Assembly: GCF_943193205.1 (NCBI RefSeq)
Contig: NZ_CALPDD010000002.1
Span: 124,001-188,000 of the forward strand
Direction: 5' to 3'
Source: Alistipes muris
Lineage (GTDB): Bacteria > Bacteroidota > Bacteroidia > Bacteroidales > Rikenellaceae
DNA: 64,000 nt
The translations under genes were made by a program, and so were the position numbers. The notes below the pieces were generated by a model that had not been told where the DNA came from, ran no database searches, and saw only the letters and a program-made list of their open reading frames with translations. This document shows, in pieces, positions 1 to 8,227 of the stretch (the stretch's first letter is position 1; each line of letters starts with the position of its first letter).

Positions 1-51
1 CCACAGGAGTACCGGCGCATCCTCACCGAGCAGGATACGCGCCGCAAATAA
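1..51 (+). CDS. C-terminal end of an unidentified gene (partial)
   Basis: The first 51 bases read PQEYRRILTEQDTRRK followed by TAA, the end of a gene that starts before the window. The stop lies 12 bases ahead of the sensor-kinase start, so the two are probably co-transcribed. The visible 16 residues are charged and give no family signature. Confidence 0.6.
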   Translation, partial: PQEYRRILTEQDTRRK

Positions 52-63
52 CCCCCGGAAGCC

Positions 64-1239
64 ATGAATTTCCGTCGCATGCTCTCGTTCCGCAACCGCG
101 TGGTGGTCATCGTCGTCGGGGTGCTCTTAGGCGCGCTGTCGCTCCTCTACACCAACAACATGGCCACGCGCCTGCGCGAAAAGGAGCAGCACGACGTGGC
201 CTTGTGGGCCCACGCCATGGAGCGGGTGAACCGCGATGCGATGGGCGGTGCCATGGCCGACCCGCTCGTGGCCGACATCATGTCGACCAACAACAACATC
301 CCGTTCATCATCACCAACGAGAATCTGGAGGTCATCACCTCGCACCTGATTCCCGACCGCATCATCGACCACCCCGACCTGCTGCGCCGCCGCATCGACG
401 ACTTCACCGAGGAGAATCCGCCGCGGCCCGTGCGGTTCTGGTGGCCCGACGAACACTACCACATCATTTTCTACGGCAAGTCCCGACTGCTCAAGTCGCT
501 CTATTGGTTCCCCTACGTGCAGATTCTCGTCGTCACGGTCTTCATCCTGCTGGGCTTCATCGCTTTCCGGTCGACCAAGCACGACGAGCAGAACCGCGTG
601 TGGATCGGGCTGGCCAAGGAGACCGCCCACCAGCTGGGCACCCCCACCTCGTCGCTCTTAGGCTGGATCGAGTACCTCCGCTCGCAGCCCGTCGACCAAT
701 CGGCCGTCGACGAGATGAACAAGGACCTCACCCACCTGATGAAGATTGTCGACCGCTTCTCGAAAATCGGCTCCGAAACGCCCCTCACCCCGGCCAACAT
801 CAACGAAACGGTCGGCGAATCGGTCATGTACTTCCGCAAGCGCATCCCCCGCAACGTCACGCTCGGCTACAACGGCCTGGCCATCGCTCCCGTGCAGGCC
901 AACATCAACACGGCGCTTTTCGAGTGGGTGGTCGAGAACCTGATGAAGAATTCGCTCGACGCCTTGCAAGGCCACGGTTCCATCGACGTGCACATTTCGG
1001 CCGACGAGCACCACGTCATGATCGACGTCCGCGACACGGGCAAGGGCATCCCCAAAGGCAACTGGAAGCGGATTTTCGAGCCCGGGTTCACCACCAAGAC
1101 CCGAGGCTGGGGGCTGGGGCTTTCGCTCTCGCGCCGCATCGTCGAGGAGTACCACCAGGGGCGCATCGCCGTCGTCGACTCCGAACCGGGTAAGGGCACC
1201 ACCATCCGCATCACGCTCAAACGCATCTTCGAGGCATGA
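64..1239 (+). CDS. Two-TM sensor histidine kinase
   Basis: Inner-membrane histidine kinase of 391 residues. Transmembrane segments are seen at about 12-30 and 150-168, bracketing a periplasmic region of roughly 115 residues with no domain I recognise. There is no clear HAMP; the helix after TM2 leads directly into the phospho-acceptor region AHQLGTPTSS with His189. The ATPase domain follows: N-box around ENLMKNSLDA (291-300), G1 DTGKGIP (324-330), and G2 GWGLGLS (348-354). The H-box form HQLGTPxSS is one I associate with Bacteroidota kinases. No response regulator is visible next to it, so the partner may lie upstream of the window or elsewhere. The stop overlaps the next start in ATGA, implying an operon with the DUF4271 gene. 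Signal sensed: unknown. Confidence 0.9.
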   Translation: MNFRRMLSFRNRVVVIVVGVLLGALSLLYTNNMATRLREKEQHDVALWAHAMERVNRDAMGGAMADPLVADIMSTNNNIPFIITNENLEVITSHLIPDRIIDHPDLLRRRIDDFTEENPPRPVRFWWPDEHYHIIFYGKSRLLKSLYWFPYVQILVVTVFILLGFIAFRSTKHDEQNRVWIGLAKETAHQLGTPTSSLLGWIEYLRSQPVDQSAVDEMNKDLTHLMKIVDRFSKIGSETPLTPANINETVGESVMYFRKRIPRNVTLGYNGLAIAPVQANINTALFEWVVENLMKNSLDALQGHGSIDVHISADEHHVMIDVRDTGKGIPKGNWKRIFEPGFTTKTRGWGLGLSLSRRIVEEYHQGRIAVVDSEPGKGTTIRITLKRIFEA

Positions 1240-2264
1240 TTTCAGCACAGACCCAGACCGATACCTCACTGACCCCGCAGCCCGCCCGCACAGCCTTGTC
1301 CGGCCCGTCGAACCGTCCGGAGATCGATTCGCTGCCGGGTCCGTCCAACGATTCGCCGGCACACACCCTCGTCCGCGATTCGCTCGGCCAGCCGGATGCC
1401 GATTCCTTGGCTTCGATCCCTTTCGGCGCCGATTCGCTGCTGTCCGCCGATTCGCTTTTCATGGCCGGAACCGCTGTGCCGGATTCGCTGGCCGCCGAAC
1501 CCGCCCCGCTCTATCGGCCCGCCACAGCCAAGGAAGTCTTCGGGAGCTACTCCATTGCCGCCGCTCCCGCGCCGGCATTCCACAGCGAACCCGTCCGGCC
1601 GCTCACCGGAAACCCCGTCTTCGAGGGGCTTGTGCTGCTGCTCGCCGCCGCCTATGCCATGCTCCTCTACCGCCACATCGGCGACATCCGGCTGCTGCTC
1701 TACCGCGTCTCGCACGACCGCGCTTCGAGCGAACGGCTCATGGAAGACCCCGGCGGCAACACCCTCACGCGGTTTCTCAAGATCTCGGGAATCATCGGAC
1801 TGCTGTTCATCGGCATAGCCGCGGCCCGCTACGCCGAGACGTTCATCGCCCCGGCGATGCTTCCGCCGCTGCCCCCGCCGGCCGTGGCAGGCGTCAGCCT
1901 GCTGTTCGCCGCACTCTGGGCCCTTGTCGCCACCTACCAGTCGGTCGTGCTGCGGACCGTCACGACCGTCACGCTGAGCCGCCCGTTCATGAGCCAGCTG
2001 TGGCTGCTCAAACGCACCTACTTCGCGCTGGCGACCGTCGTCGCCACCCCGCCCCTGCTGCTTTTCGCCCTCTGTCCGCCGCAGAGCGGACGGCTGTGGC
2101 TGGCCCTCACGCTCGTCGAATCGGCCGTTACGGCAGTCTTATACGTCAGAGAGACCCTCCACCTGTTTATTTCAAAAAAAATTCCGATTTTGCATTGGTT
2201 TTTGTACCTTTGCGCCGTGGAAATCTTCCCTTTCAGCCTGTTGGCGCTGATCGCGGTACGATAG
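1236..2264 (+). CDS. DUF4271 family integral membrane protein
   Basis: A 342-residue protein. Residues 1-110 form a Pro/Ser/Asp-rich, low-complexity leader with repeated DSL motifs. After this come about six hydrophobic segments, beginning near residue 125 and ending at the C-terminus. The C-terminal LYLCAVEIFPFSLL matches the conserved end of DUF4271 proteins as I know them. Function is unknown. It starts in a 4-base ATGA overlap with the kinase and lies 35 bases ahead of hemD, an order (DUF4271, hemD, rnpA, yidD) that I associate with Bacteroidota. The last 100 bases are unusually A/T-rich compared with the rest and contain a -7 promoter element, so this part of the gene probably also drives hemD. 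Confidence 0.85.
   Translation: MISAQTQTDTSLTPQPARTALSGPSNRPEIDSLPGPSNDSPAHTLVRDSLGQPDADSLASIPFGADSLLSADSLFMAGTAVPDSLAAEPAPLYRPATAKEVFGSYSIAAAPAPAFHSEPVRPLTGNPVFEGLVLLLAAAYAMLLYRHIGDIRLLLYRVSHDRASSERLMEDPGGNTLTRFLKISGIIGLLFIGIAAARYAETFIAPAMLPPLPPPAVAGVSLLFAALWALVATYQSVVLRTVTTVTLSRPFMSQLWLLKRTYFALATVVATPPLLLFALCPPQSGRLWLALTLVESAVTAVLYVRETLHLFISKKIPILHWFLYLCAVEIFPFSLLALIAVR
2205..2212 (+). promoter_or_regulatory. -7 element TACCTTTG inside the DUF4271 gene
   Basis: TACCTTTG matches TAnnTTTG and lies in the most A/T-rich stretch of the region (2165-2212). It is inside codons for LYLCA. No TTTG is found at the ideal 19-21 base distance; the nearest, at 2189-2192, is too close. It would give a transcript starting about 80 bases before hemD. 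Confidence 0.45.
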
Positions 2265-2299
2265 TCCCCGAAGCACAACCGTAAAAAGAAGGTCCCCAG

Positions 2300-3160
2300 T
2301 TGAAAATCAGCAGCGTATTGGTTTCGCAGCCGAAACCGGCCATCCTCGAGAAATCGCCTTTCCACGAACTCTCCCGCAAGTATGGAATCGCAGTCGGTTA
2401 CCAACCGTTCATCCGCGTCGTAGGCGTTTCGCTGAAGGAGTTCCGCGCCCAGCGGGTCGAGATACTCACCCATACGGCCGTCATCTTCACGTCGCGCACC
2501 ACCGTCGACAGCTTCTTCCACATCTGCGAGGAGGCCCGCATCACGGTGCCCGAGACCATGAAATACATCTGTCAGACCGAGGCCGTGGCGCTCTATCTGC
2601 AGAAATACATCGTCTACCGCAAGCGCAAGATTTCGTTTGCCGACGGTTCGTTCACTTCGCTCATCGAGTTGATTATCAAGCATAAGGAGGAGAAATTCCT
2701 GCTGGCTCTGAGCGAGCCCCACAAGCCCGAGCTGCCCGACGCGCTGTCGAAGCTCAAGCTGGCCGTCGACCCGGTGATTCTGGCCCGGACCGTCGCCGCC
2801 GACCTCGATGCCCTCCGGCCGGAAGAGTACGGGCTGCTGGCGCTCTATTCCCCTTCGGACGTCACGACGCTCGTCGAGAAGTTCGGTACCGAGGAGGTGC
2901 CCCCTGTGGCGGTCTTCGGCGAGGGAACGCTGCGCGCGGCCGTCGACGCCGGACTGCGAGTCGTAGCCAGCGCGCCGACCCCCGAAGCCCCGTCGATGGT
3001 CAAGGCCGTCGACCTGCTGCTCTCCAAGCTCGGACGCGGCGAGGAGGCCGAACCCGTCGACCTGCCCACCGACACCCACAAGGAGGAGTTCCTGCGCACC
3101 CAGCAGCACAAGCTCGCCAAGAGCCGCACCCGCCGCACCCCGGCCGAAAGCCGCAAATAA
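2300..3160 (+). CDS. hemD: Uroporphyrinogen-III synthase
   Basis: A 286-residue HemD-family protein. It would cyclise hydroxymethylbilane to uroporphyrinogen III with inversion of ring D, in the cytoplasm, on the tetrapyrrole (haem/sirohaem) pathway. The two-lobed family is poorly conserved; recognisable parts are VIFTSRTTVDSFF (early lobe) and LLALYSPSDVTTLVEKF (late lobe, with the usual S/T-S pattern). The start is TTG at 2300: an ATG in frame is not available before conserved sequence, and MKISSVLVSQPKP is the expected N-terminus. The Arg/Lys-rich tail after residue 250 (KSRTRRTPAESRK) is an extension beyond the fold. No other haem genes are nearby. It is followed after 11 bases by rnpA. 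Confidence 0.85.
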   Translation: MKISSVLVSQPKPAILEKSPFHELSRKYGIAVGYQPFIRVVGVSLKEFRAQRVEILTHTAVIFTSRTTVDSFFHICEEARITVPETMKYICQTEAVALYLQKYIVYRKRKISFADGSFTSLIELIIKHKEEKFLLALSEPHKPELPDALSKLKLAVDPVILARTVAADLDALRPEEYGLLALYSPSDVTTLVEKFGTEEVPPVAVFGEGTLRAAVDAGLRVVASAPTPEAPSMVKAVDLLLSKLGRGEEAEPVDLPTDTHKEEFLRTQQHKLAKSRTRRTPAESRK

Positions 3161-3171
3161 CCCCGCACCCC

Positions 3172-3543
3172 ATGCCCGACCGTTCGCTACCCCGCACTGA
3201 GCGGCTCCGTTCGCTCGGAGCCGTGCGGCGTCTGTTCGAGAGCGGCCACGGCGGATTCGTCTTTCCGTTCCGCTACGTGTGGTATGCCGAAGCCGATGCG
3301 GCCGACACCACGGAAGTGCTCTTTTCCGTGCCCAAGAAGTTCCACAAACGGGCCAACAAACGCAACCTCCTGCGCCGCCGGACCAAGGAAGCCTATCGCC
3401 TGCAAAAGGAGATTCTCGCCCGGAGCGGCCGCGGCACGAATCTCGACATCGCACTTATCTACTCGTCCAAGGAGGTCCTGCCCTACAAACACATCGAACA
3501 TGCCGTCCGACGGATTCTGGAAGCGGTTGCCGGGCGCCTGTAA
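3172..3543 (+). CDS. rnpA: Ribonuclease P protein component
   Basis: A 123-residue basic protein that binds the RNase P RNA and helps it cleave the 5 prime leader of pre-tRNAs. The family signature is present: [18 protein letters not shown], the RNR motif region that contacts the catalytic RNA. Length is normal. It starts 11 bases after hemD and its 3 prime end overlaps yidD by 44 bases, the usual rnpA-yidD pairing. In many bacteria this pair sits beside rpmH and the origin; here it follows hemD instead. Confidence 0.95.
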   Translation: MPDRSLPRTERLRSLGAVRRLFESGHGGFVFPFRYVWYAEADAADTTEVLFSVPKKFHKRANKRNLLRRRTKEAYRLQKEILARSGRGTNLDIALIYSSKEVLPYKHIEHAVRRILEAVAGRL

Positions 3544-3760
3544 GCGGTTGCTTGCGTGGCCGCTCATCGGGCTGGTGAGGTTCTACCAACTCTGCATTTC
3601 GCCGCTCACCCCTCCGTCGTGCCGCTTCGTCCCCACCTGCTCGCAATACGCGCTGGAAGCCCTGCGCAAGTACGGACCTCTCAAAGGGGGCTGGCTCACC
3701 CTGCGGCGGCTCGCCCGCTGCCACCCGTGGGGCGGAAGCGGCTACGACCCGGTACCGTAA
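3500..3760 (+). CDS. yidD: Membrane protein insertion efficiency factor YidD
   Basis: An 86-residue protein with the YidD core: [15 protein letters not shown], then [13 protein letters not shown] and a C-terminal [13 protein letters not shown]. The conserved cysteines of this family (C-PTCS-Y and CHP) are all present. It assists YidC in inserting inner-membrane proteins and acts at the cytoplasmic face through an N-terminal amphipathic helix. The start at 3500 ([10 protein letters not shown]) lies inside the end of rnpA in another frame, giving a 44-base overlap and implying translational coupling. Earlier in-frame ATGs would extend it far into rnpA and are unlikely. Confidence 0.92.
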   Translation: MPSDGFWKRLPGACKRLLAWPLIGLVRFYQLCISPLTPPSCRFVPTCSQYALEALRKYGPLKGGWLTLRRLARCHPWGGSGYDPVP

Positions 3761-3805
3761 GCATATTTATCGGAAGCGCGTTCGCCCGCAGACTTTTCGG
3801 GACGG

Positions 3806-4687
3806 TCATTCGCAGCGGCCGCTGCAATGTTCGGAGACGGTCTCGCATTCGAGCGTGGCGTGGACGACCCCCGCTTCGGCAAGCAGTTCCTTGAGCTTGG
3901 GTTTCACGCACACCATCATGCAGGGGTCCGACAGCACGACATGGGCCGTCAGCGCCGCTTCGGTCGTGCTGATGGCCCAAACATGGATATGATGGACCGC
4001 CAGCACCCCTTCGACGCCCTTCATGCACCGCTCCAGCCCCGCCACGTCGATGCCCGCAGGCACGCCGTCGAGCGCAAGGCGCAGGCTGTCGCGCAGCAGC
4101 GACCAGACCGAACCGATGATGGCAGCCGCCACGACCAAACCCACAATAGGGTCGACGATGGTCCACCCGGTATGCAGAATCACCACGCCGGAAACCACAA
4201 CCCCCACCGACACCAGTGCGTCGGCAATCATGTGCAGATAGGCCCCCTTGACGTTCAGGTCGCGCTTGCGGTCTTTCATGAAAAGCCACGCCGTGAAGCC
4301 GTTCACCAGCACGCCGATACCCGCCGTCCAGGCGATGACCCCGCCGGGGATAGGCGTGGGGTGAATCATCCGGTTGATGCTCTCGGCGATGATGACCCCC
4401 ACGGCGATCAGCAGAATCAGCGAATTGAACAGCGAAATCAGCACCGTGCTTTTCTTGTATCCGTAAGTATAGCGCGGTTTGGGCCCGACCTGCGCCAGCC
4501 GGAACGCCAACATGGCCAGCAGCAGGCTCGCCACGTCCGAAAGATTGTGTCCCGCATCGGACAACAGCCCCATCGACCCGTACCACAGCCCCGCGCAGAA
4601 CTCCACGGCCACGAACAGCACGTTCAGTCCGATGCCTATCAGAAAGGCGCGGTTGAGCGACGAGACAGGATGGTGCCGATGCTTCAT
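3806..4687 (-). CDS. Cation diffusion facilitator exporter (CzcD/ZitB type)
   Basis: A 293-residue inner-membrane metal exporter with six hydrophobic segments. TM2 carries HNLSD (HxxxD) and TM5 carries HMIAD (HxxxD); an HxxxD/HxxxD metal site is the pattern linked to zinc preference, so zinc (perhaps cobalt or cadmium) efflux is inferred. The N-terminus is His-rich (MKHRHHP) and the C-terminal cytoplasmic domain has HHIHVWAIS, typical of the family's regulatory domain. Its start overlaps the stop of the hemerythrin/LuxR gene (ATGA), so both are one transcript from the promoter at 5637-5668. The C-terminus ends HCSGRCE. The gene converges on yidD with 45 bases between and no clear terminator hairpin. 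Confidence 0.92.
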   Translation of the reverse strand: MKHRHHPVSSLNRAFLIGIGLNVLFVAVEFCAGLWYGSMGLLSDAGHNLSDVASLLLAMLAFRLAQVGPKPRYTYGYKKSTVLISLFNSLILLIAVGVIIAESINRMIHPTPIPGGVIAWTAGIGVLVNGFTAWLFMKDRKRDLNVKGAYLHMIADALVSVGVVVSGVVILHTGWTIVDPIVGLVVAAAIIGSVWSLLRDSLRLALDGVPAGIDVAGLERCMKGVEGVLAVHHIHVWAISTTEAALTAHVVLSDPCMMVCVKPKLKELLAEAGVVHATLECETVSEHCSGRCE

Positions 4688-5619
4688 GCGGAGGTATCGC
4701 TAATGGAATCCTTGATTTCGGAGAGTTCGACCAGTTTGTTGACAATGGCGTAGATCGTGAGACCCGCCGCCGAATGGATCTGCAATTTCGATGCAATATT
4801 GCGCCGGTGGGTGATGACCGTGTGGGTCGAAATGCAGAGGCAGTCGGCTATCTCCTTGTTGGTAAGCCCCTTGACCACGCAGACGATGATTTCGCGTTCG
4901 CGGGCGCTCAGCGGTTCCTGCCGCGCTTCGCCGGGGCCGTCAGCCGCAAGCCGTTCGACGGCCGGGATGAAAAGTTCGTTTTCGACGGCGTTGTGCGACG
5001 CCAGTTCCTCCTCGCAGGTGAAAATGTCGTAGAGCACGCCGTTCAGTTCGTTCGTACCGCCCGAGGGGTAGTATTTGATGATGATGTTCTTGAGTTCGTG
5101 CAGCCGCGCTTCGACCTGGTCGTGCTGACGGCGGAATACGTCTATCGAGTAATCGGCCTTTTTCTCCCCCGCGAGCAGCGCTTCGACATAGGGAAACACC
5201 GACTTCTCCTCGTAGGCCATGTGGCGGTCGACCTCGGCGGCATATTCGTCGAAATAGCGCATGATGGCGAACGACACGTCGCTCAGACTGCAATCGACCG
5301 CGCCTATCAACTTGCGCCGGATGGCGGGCAACCGGAAGCCGAGGAAATAGCTGTGTGAATTGTGCAGATAGCTGAGCAGCGACCGCACCGCCACCGCGCC
5401 CGAGAGCTCCACGCCGCCGCTGCGGTTGACCGACATGCCCACCACCGCCAGAAAGGTTTCGGTGTCGACCTTGTTTTCGGCGCACACCTCGGCGATGGTC
5501 TTGTCGCCGAAGCCCAGCGCAATGCCGAAACGGCTCATCACCTGCAACACCGGATAGCGGTCGCACACCAGGTCGCACATCCGCATGTCCGAAGAATAGC
5601 CCGAACTGTACATAAGCAT
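4684..5619 (-). CDS. ScdA_N-hemerythrin-LuxR HTH fusion regulator
   Basis: A 311-residue protein with three parts. Residues about 8-65 resemble the ScdA/RIC N-terminal helical domain (MCDLVCDRYPVLQVMSRFGI and a later TFLAVV). Residues about 85-225 look like a hemerythrin four-helix bundle, with HSYF, HMAYEE, HDQVEARL and HNAVENE supplying the His/Glu ligands of a di-iron site. Residues about 235-300 are a LuxR-type helix-turn-helix (LSAREREIIVCVVKGLTNKE then ISTHTVITHRRNIASKL). ScdA/RIC repairs iron-sulphur clusters damaged by NO or oxidants, so a di-iron-dependent transcription factor sensing NO, O2 or iron is a reasonable inference. There is no receiver domain. It is translationally coupled to the CDF exporter, the only obvious local target. 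Confidence 0.85.
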   Translation of the reverse strand: MLMYSSGYSSDMRMCDLVCDRYPVLQVMSRFGIALGFGDKTIAEVCAENKVDTETFLAVVGMSVNRSGGVELSGAVAVRSLLSYLHNSHSYFLGFRLPAIRRKLIGAVDCSLSDVSFAIMRYFDEYAAEVDRHMAYEEKSVFPYVEALLAGEKKADYSIDVFRRQHDQVEARLHELKNIIIKYYPSGGTNELNGVLYDIFTCEEELASHNAVENELFIPAVERLAADGPGEARQEPLSAREREIIVCVVKGLTNKEIADCLCISTHTVITHRRNIASKLQIHSAAGLTIYAIVNKLVELSEIKDSISDTSA

Positions 5620-5636
5620 CTATTTTTCTGCGGGTT

Positions 5637-5668
5637 CAAAGTTAGCGATTCCCCCGCGGCCCGGCAAT
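5637..5668 (-). promoter_or_regulatory. Promoter of the LuxR-CDF operon
   Basis: On the minus strand, ATTG (5665-5668) is followed after exactly 20 bases by TAACTTTG (5637-5644). The -7 box is a perfect TAnnTTTG and the -33 box has 3 of 4 bases. Transcription would start about 5630, some 10 bases before the LuxR start at 5619. Confidence 0.7.
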
Positions 5669-5713
5669 ACCTAAAAAAGGGGATGCGGCTTCACAAGGGC
5701 GGCCCTCCGGGCG

Positions 5714-7546
5714 TCAGCGGCGGCCGATGTCGACGTAGGTGGTTTGGAGCAGGGTCCGCCCCGTCTCCTCCAGCCGTGGGTCCGACCCCGGAGCCGCCTG
5801 CCCCGTCGCAGCGTCGTAGAGCGCCCGGCCCGAAGCGTCGACCACGCCGAAACCATCGTTGAACGTGTAGTAGGCGAACTTCGGAAGCGCCGGGTCGAAA
5901 ATATCCTTGCTGTAATCGAAATCGTCGTGCGGCACCCCCAACTGCCCCAGCAGCGTGGCGCAGAGGTCTATCTGCGACGCGTATTCCTCCACCGTGCGGG
6001 GAGGGGTCGCAAGCGCCCCGCCGGTCCATATCATCGGTATCCGGTGACGCAAGGGTTCGTTGTAGGCCAGCGACGGCGGATAGGCCACGCTGTGGTCGGC
6101 CACCAACACCACCAGCAGATCGTCCCACGCGGGCGAGGCTTTCCAGCGTTCGATCATCCGCCCCACGCACTCGTCCGCAAAAGCCGTCGCATTGAACATC
6201 CGGTCGCCGAACTTCGCATAGGGCACGTCGAACGGCGGGTGACTGCTCAGCGTCAGCAGCCCGGCCAGGAAAGGTTCCCCCTCGGCGCTCCAGCGGACGA
6301 CCTGCTCGCCGAACCATTCGCACATGACCCGGTCGTCGTAGCCCCAGTCGGCCGGGGGCGTGTCGAAGTCGAAATCTTTCTGCCAGAAAAGCTGCTGCCA
6401 GCCCGTTGCATACATGTACGACGCCTGGTCGGTGAAATTGAGGTCGCCGCCATAGACGAAGCGCGTGCGGTAGCCCTCGCGTCCGAGCGAGCGGGCCATC
6501 GAGGGCAGGCTGCGGCTTTTGCCGGGCAGTTTCATGACAGAAATGCGCGTCTGCGCCGGAAATCCGCTCAATATGGCCACTTCGCCGCGGTCGGTCCGGA
6601 ACGAGTTGGCGAAAAAGTTCTCGAACCAAATACCCTGCTCCTTGAGCCGCTGCATGCAAGGCATGACCGGTTCGCCCTCAGTCTCGGCATCCATGACGGT
6701 CCGGCCGAAACTTTCGAGGATAATCACCGCCACATTGGGCCGCGCGGTCCGCAGCAGCCGCTCCGCAGGCTGCGTGCCGGGGCGGTTTCCGCGGACGGCA
6801 TCGAATTTCTGCGCCCGGGTGCGTTCGTCGAAAAAGGGATATTCCGCGGCATAGTCGGTCTGTTCGCCCAGCGTCGAGAGGAACGAGAAAACCGGATTGA
6901 TCGCCGCATGGTTGAGCAGCATTTCGGAGCTGAAACAGACTTTCGAGACGTTGGCCACCGAAGCGCCCAGCCCGCCGCGAATCGCCAGGAAATCCAGCCC
7001 TGCCAGCAGCAGCACGCCCGCACTCCACGGCAAAGCCGCCCGCCACCGGAGCGGTTCCCCGTCGAAAAGCCGGACTACCCGCGAGTAGGCCCACCCCATC
7101 GCCGCCGCATAGAGCGCAAACAGCAGGGTCTGCCGCACGCCGAGCCAGAAATCGACGCTGGCCATCGCTTCGCGGGGGTCGGCAAGGTAGATAAGAATCG
7201 TGCCGTCGACCCGGAATCCCCAATGTTCATAGAGCGCCAGGTCCACGGCGAAGATAGCCGCCACAACGACCGAAACCGCAATGAAATAGCCCGTCAGCAG
7301 CCAGCGCATCGGCCGCTCCGGCAGCCGGACCCACAGCGACAGCAGCACGACAAGCACGGGCAGCGCCGTCACATAGCCTGCCACGGTCATATCGAGCGCA
7401 AGGCCATGCCGCACCACCTGCCACCAGTCGGCGGCCGTGAATCCCCGCCCCACGGCATACCACGCCAGGAACACGGGCTTCTGCACGGCCAGCAGCAGCA
7501 CCGTCGCCGCGAAAACGGCCAGAAGAAAGGCCAGCTTATGTTTCAT
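5714..7546 (-). CDS. LTA synthase-family membrane sulfatase (phosphoglycerol or phosphoethanolamine transferase-like)
   Basis: A 610-residue protein with five hydrophobic segments in residues 1-190 and an alkaline-phosphatase-fold catalytic domain from about 270. Metal/catalytic motifs: ILESFGR (Glu278), NSFRTDRGE (Thr318, the expected nucleophile), YGGDLNFTDQ, and VADHS. Length and order match LtaS-like sulfatases. Bacteroidota have no lipoteichoic acid, so the real reaction is probably transfer of a phospho-headgroup from a phospholipid to an envelope glycan or lipid on the periplasmic side; the acceptor cannot be read from sequence. Its ATG follows the upp stop codon with no gap, so it is the third gene of hflX-upp-sulfatase. 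Confidence 0.87.
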   Translation of the reverse strand: MKHKLAFLLAVFAATVLLLAVQKPVFLAWYAVGRGFTAADWWQVVRHGLALDMTVAGYVTALPVLVVLLSLWVRLPERPMRWLLTGYFIAVSVVVAAIFAVDLALYEHWGFRVDGTILIYLADPREAMASVDFWLGVRQTLLFALYAAAMGWAYSRVVRLFDGEPLRWRAALPWSAGVLLLAGLDFLAIRGGLGASVANVSKVCFSSEMLLNHAAINPVFSFLSTLGEQTDYAAEYPFFDERTRAQKFDAVRGNRPGTQPAERLLRTARPNVAVIILESFGRTVMDAETEGEPVMPCMQRLKEQGIWFENFFANSFRTDRGEVAILSGFPAQTRISVMKLPGKSRSLPSMARSLGREGYRTRFVYGGDLNFTDQASYMYATGWQQLFWQKDFDFDTPPADWGYDDRVMCEWFGEQVVRWSAEGEPFLAGLLTLSSHPPFDVPYAKFGDRMFNATAFADECVGRMIERWKASPAWDDLLVVLVADHSVAYPPSLAYNEPLRHRIPMIWTGGALATPPRTVEEYASQIDLCATLLGQLGVPHDDFDYSKDIFDPALPKFAYYTFNDGFGVVDASGRALYDAATGQAAPGSDPRLEETGRTLLQTTYVDIGRR

Positions 7547-8227
7547 TTAGATTTTCTCCCCGTAGGCCAGGTCGCCCGCGTCGCCGATGCCGGGCACGAT
7601 GTACGAACGCGAGGTCAGCTCCTCGTCGACCGCCGCCACCCACACGGTGGTCGTCTGCCGGGGCATGTTCTTCATCACGTAGTCCACACCCTGCTCGCTG
7701 GCTATGACCGACGCCACATGCGTATGGGCCGGAGTGCCGCCCCGCTCGCACAGCGCGTTGTAGGCCAGCACGAGCGACGAACCCGTAGCCAGCATGGGGT
7801 CGACCAGCAGCAGCGTTTTGCCCTCCAGGTCGCCGCACGAAATGTATTCGACCTTCACCGTGAACTTCCCGTCCTTGGTGCTCTTGCGGTAGGCCGAGAC
7901 GAACGCGTTCTGCGCGTCGTCGAAATAATTGAGGAAACCCTGGTGGAACGGCAGCCCGGCACGCAGGATGGTGGCGATGACAATCCGGTCGTCGATCTGC
8001 TGCACGACGGCTTCGCCCAGCGGCGTTTCGACCGTCCGGGGCGTGTAGTTCAGTTCCTTCGAGAGTTCGTAGGCCGTGATTTCGCCGATGCGCTCCATGT
8101 TGCGGCGGAAACGCATCGAATCGGTCTGCACCTCTCTGTCGCGAATCTGGGCGATGAACTTGTTGAGCACGGTGTTCTGCTGGCTGAGGATATGCAACTC
8201 CATGATAGCTTGAGGTTTGGTTGTCAA
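7547..8227 (-). CDS. upp: Uracil phosphoribosyltransferase
   Basis: Converts uracil and PRPP to UMP (pyrimidine salvage, cytoplasm). The PRPP loop LVDPMLATGSS lies at 141-151 and the C-terminal uracil-binding region is VPGIGDAGDLAYGEK. Two starts are possible: 8227 (MTTKPQAIMELH, 226 residues), which gives a 4-base overlap with hflX, or 8203 (MELHIL, 218 residues), closer to the usual family length of about 208-216. The hflX overlap slightly favours the upstream start for coupling; the downstream one fits family length better. Confidence 0.95.
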   Translation of the reverse strand: MTTKPQAIMELHILSQQNTVLNKFIAQIRDREVQTDSMRFRRNMERIGEITAYELSKELNYTPRTVETPLGEAVVQQIDDRIVIATILRAGLPFHQGFLNYFDDAQNAFVSAYRKSTKDGKFTVKVEYISCGDLEGKTLLLVDPMLATGSSLVLAYNALCERGGTPAHTHVASVIASEQGVDYVMKNMPRQTTTVWVAAVDEELTSRSYIVPGIGDAGDLAYGEKI

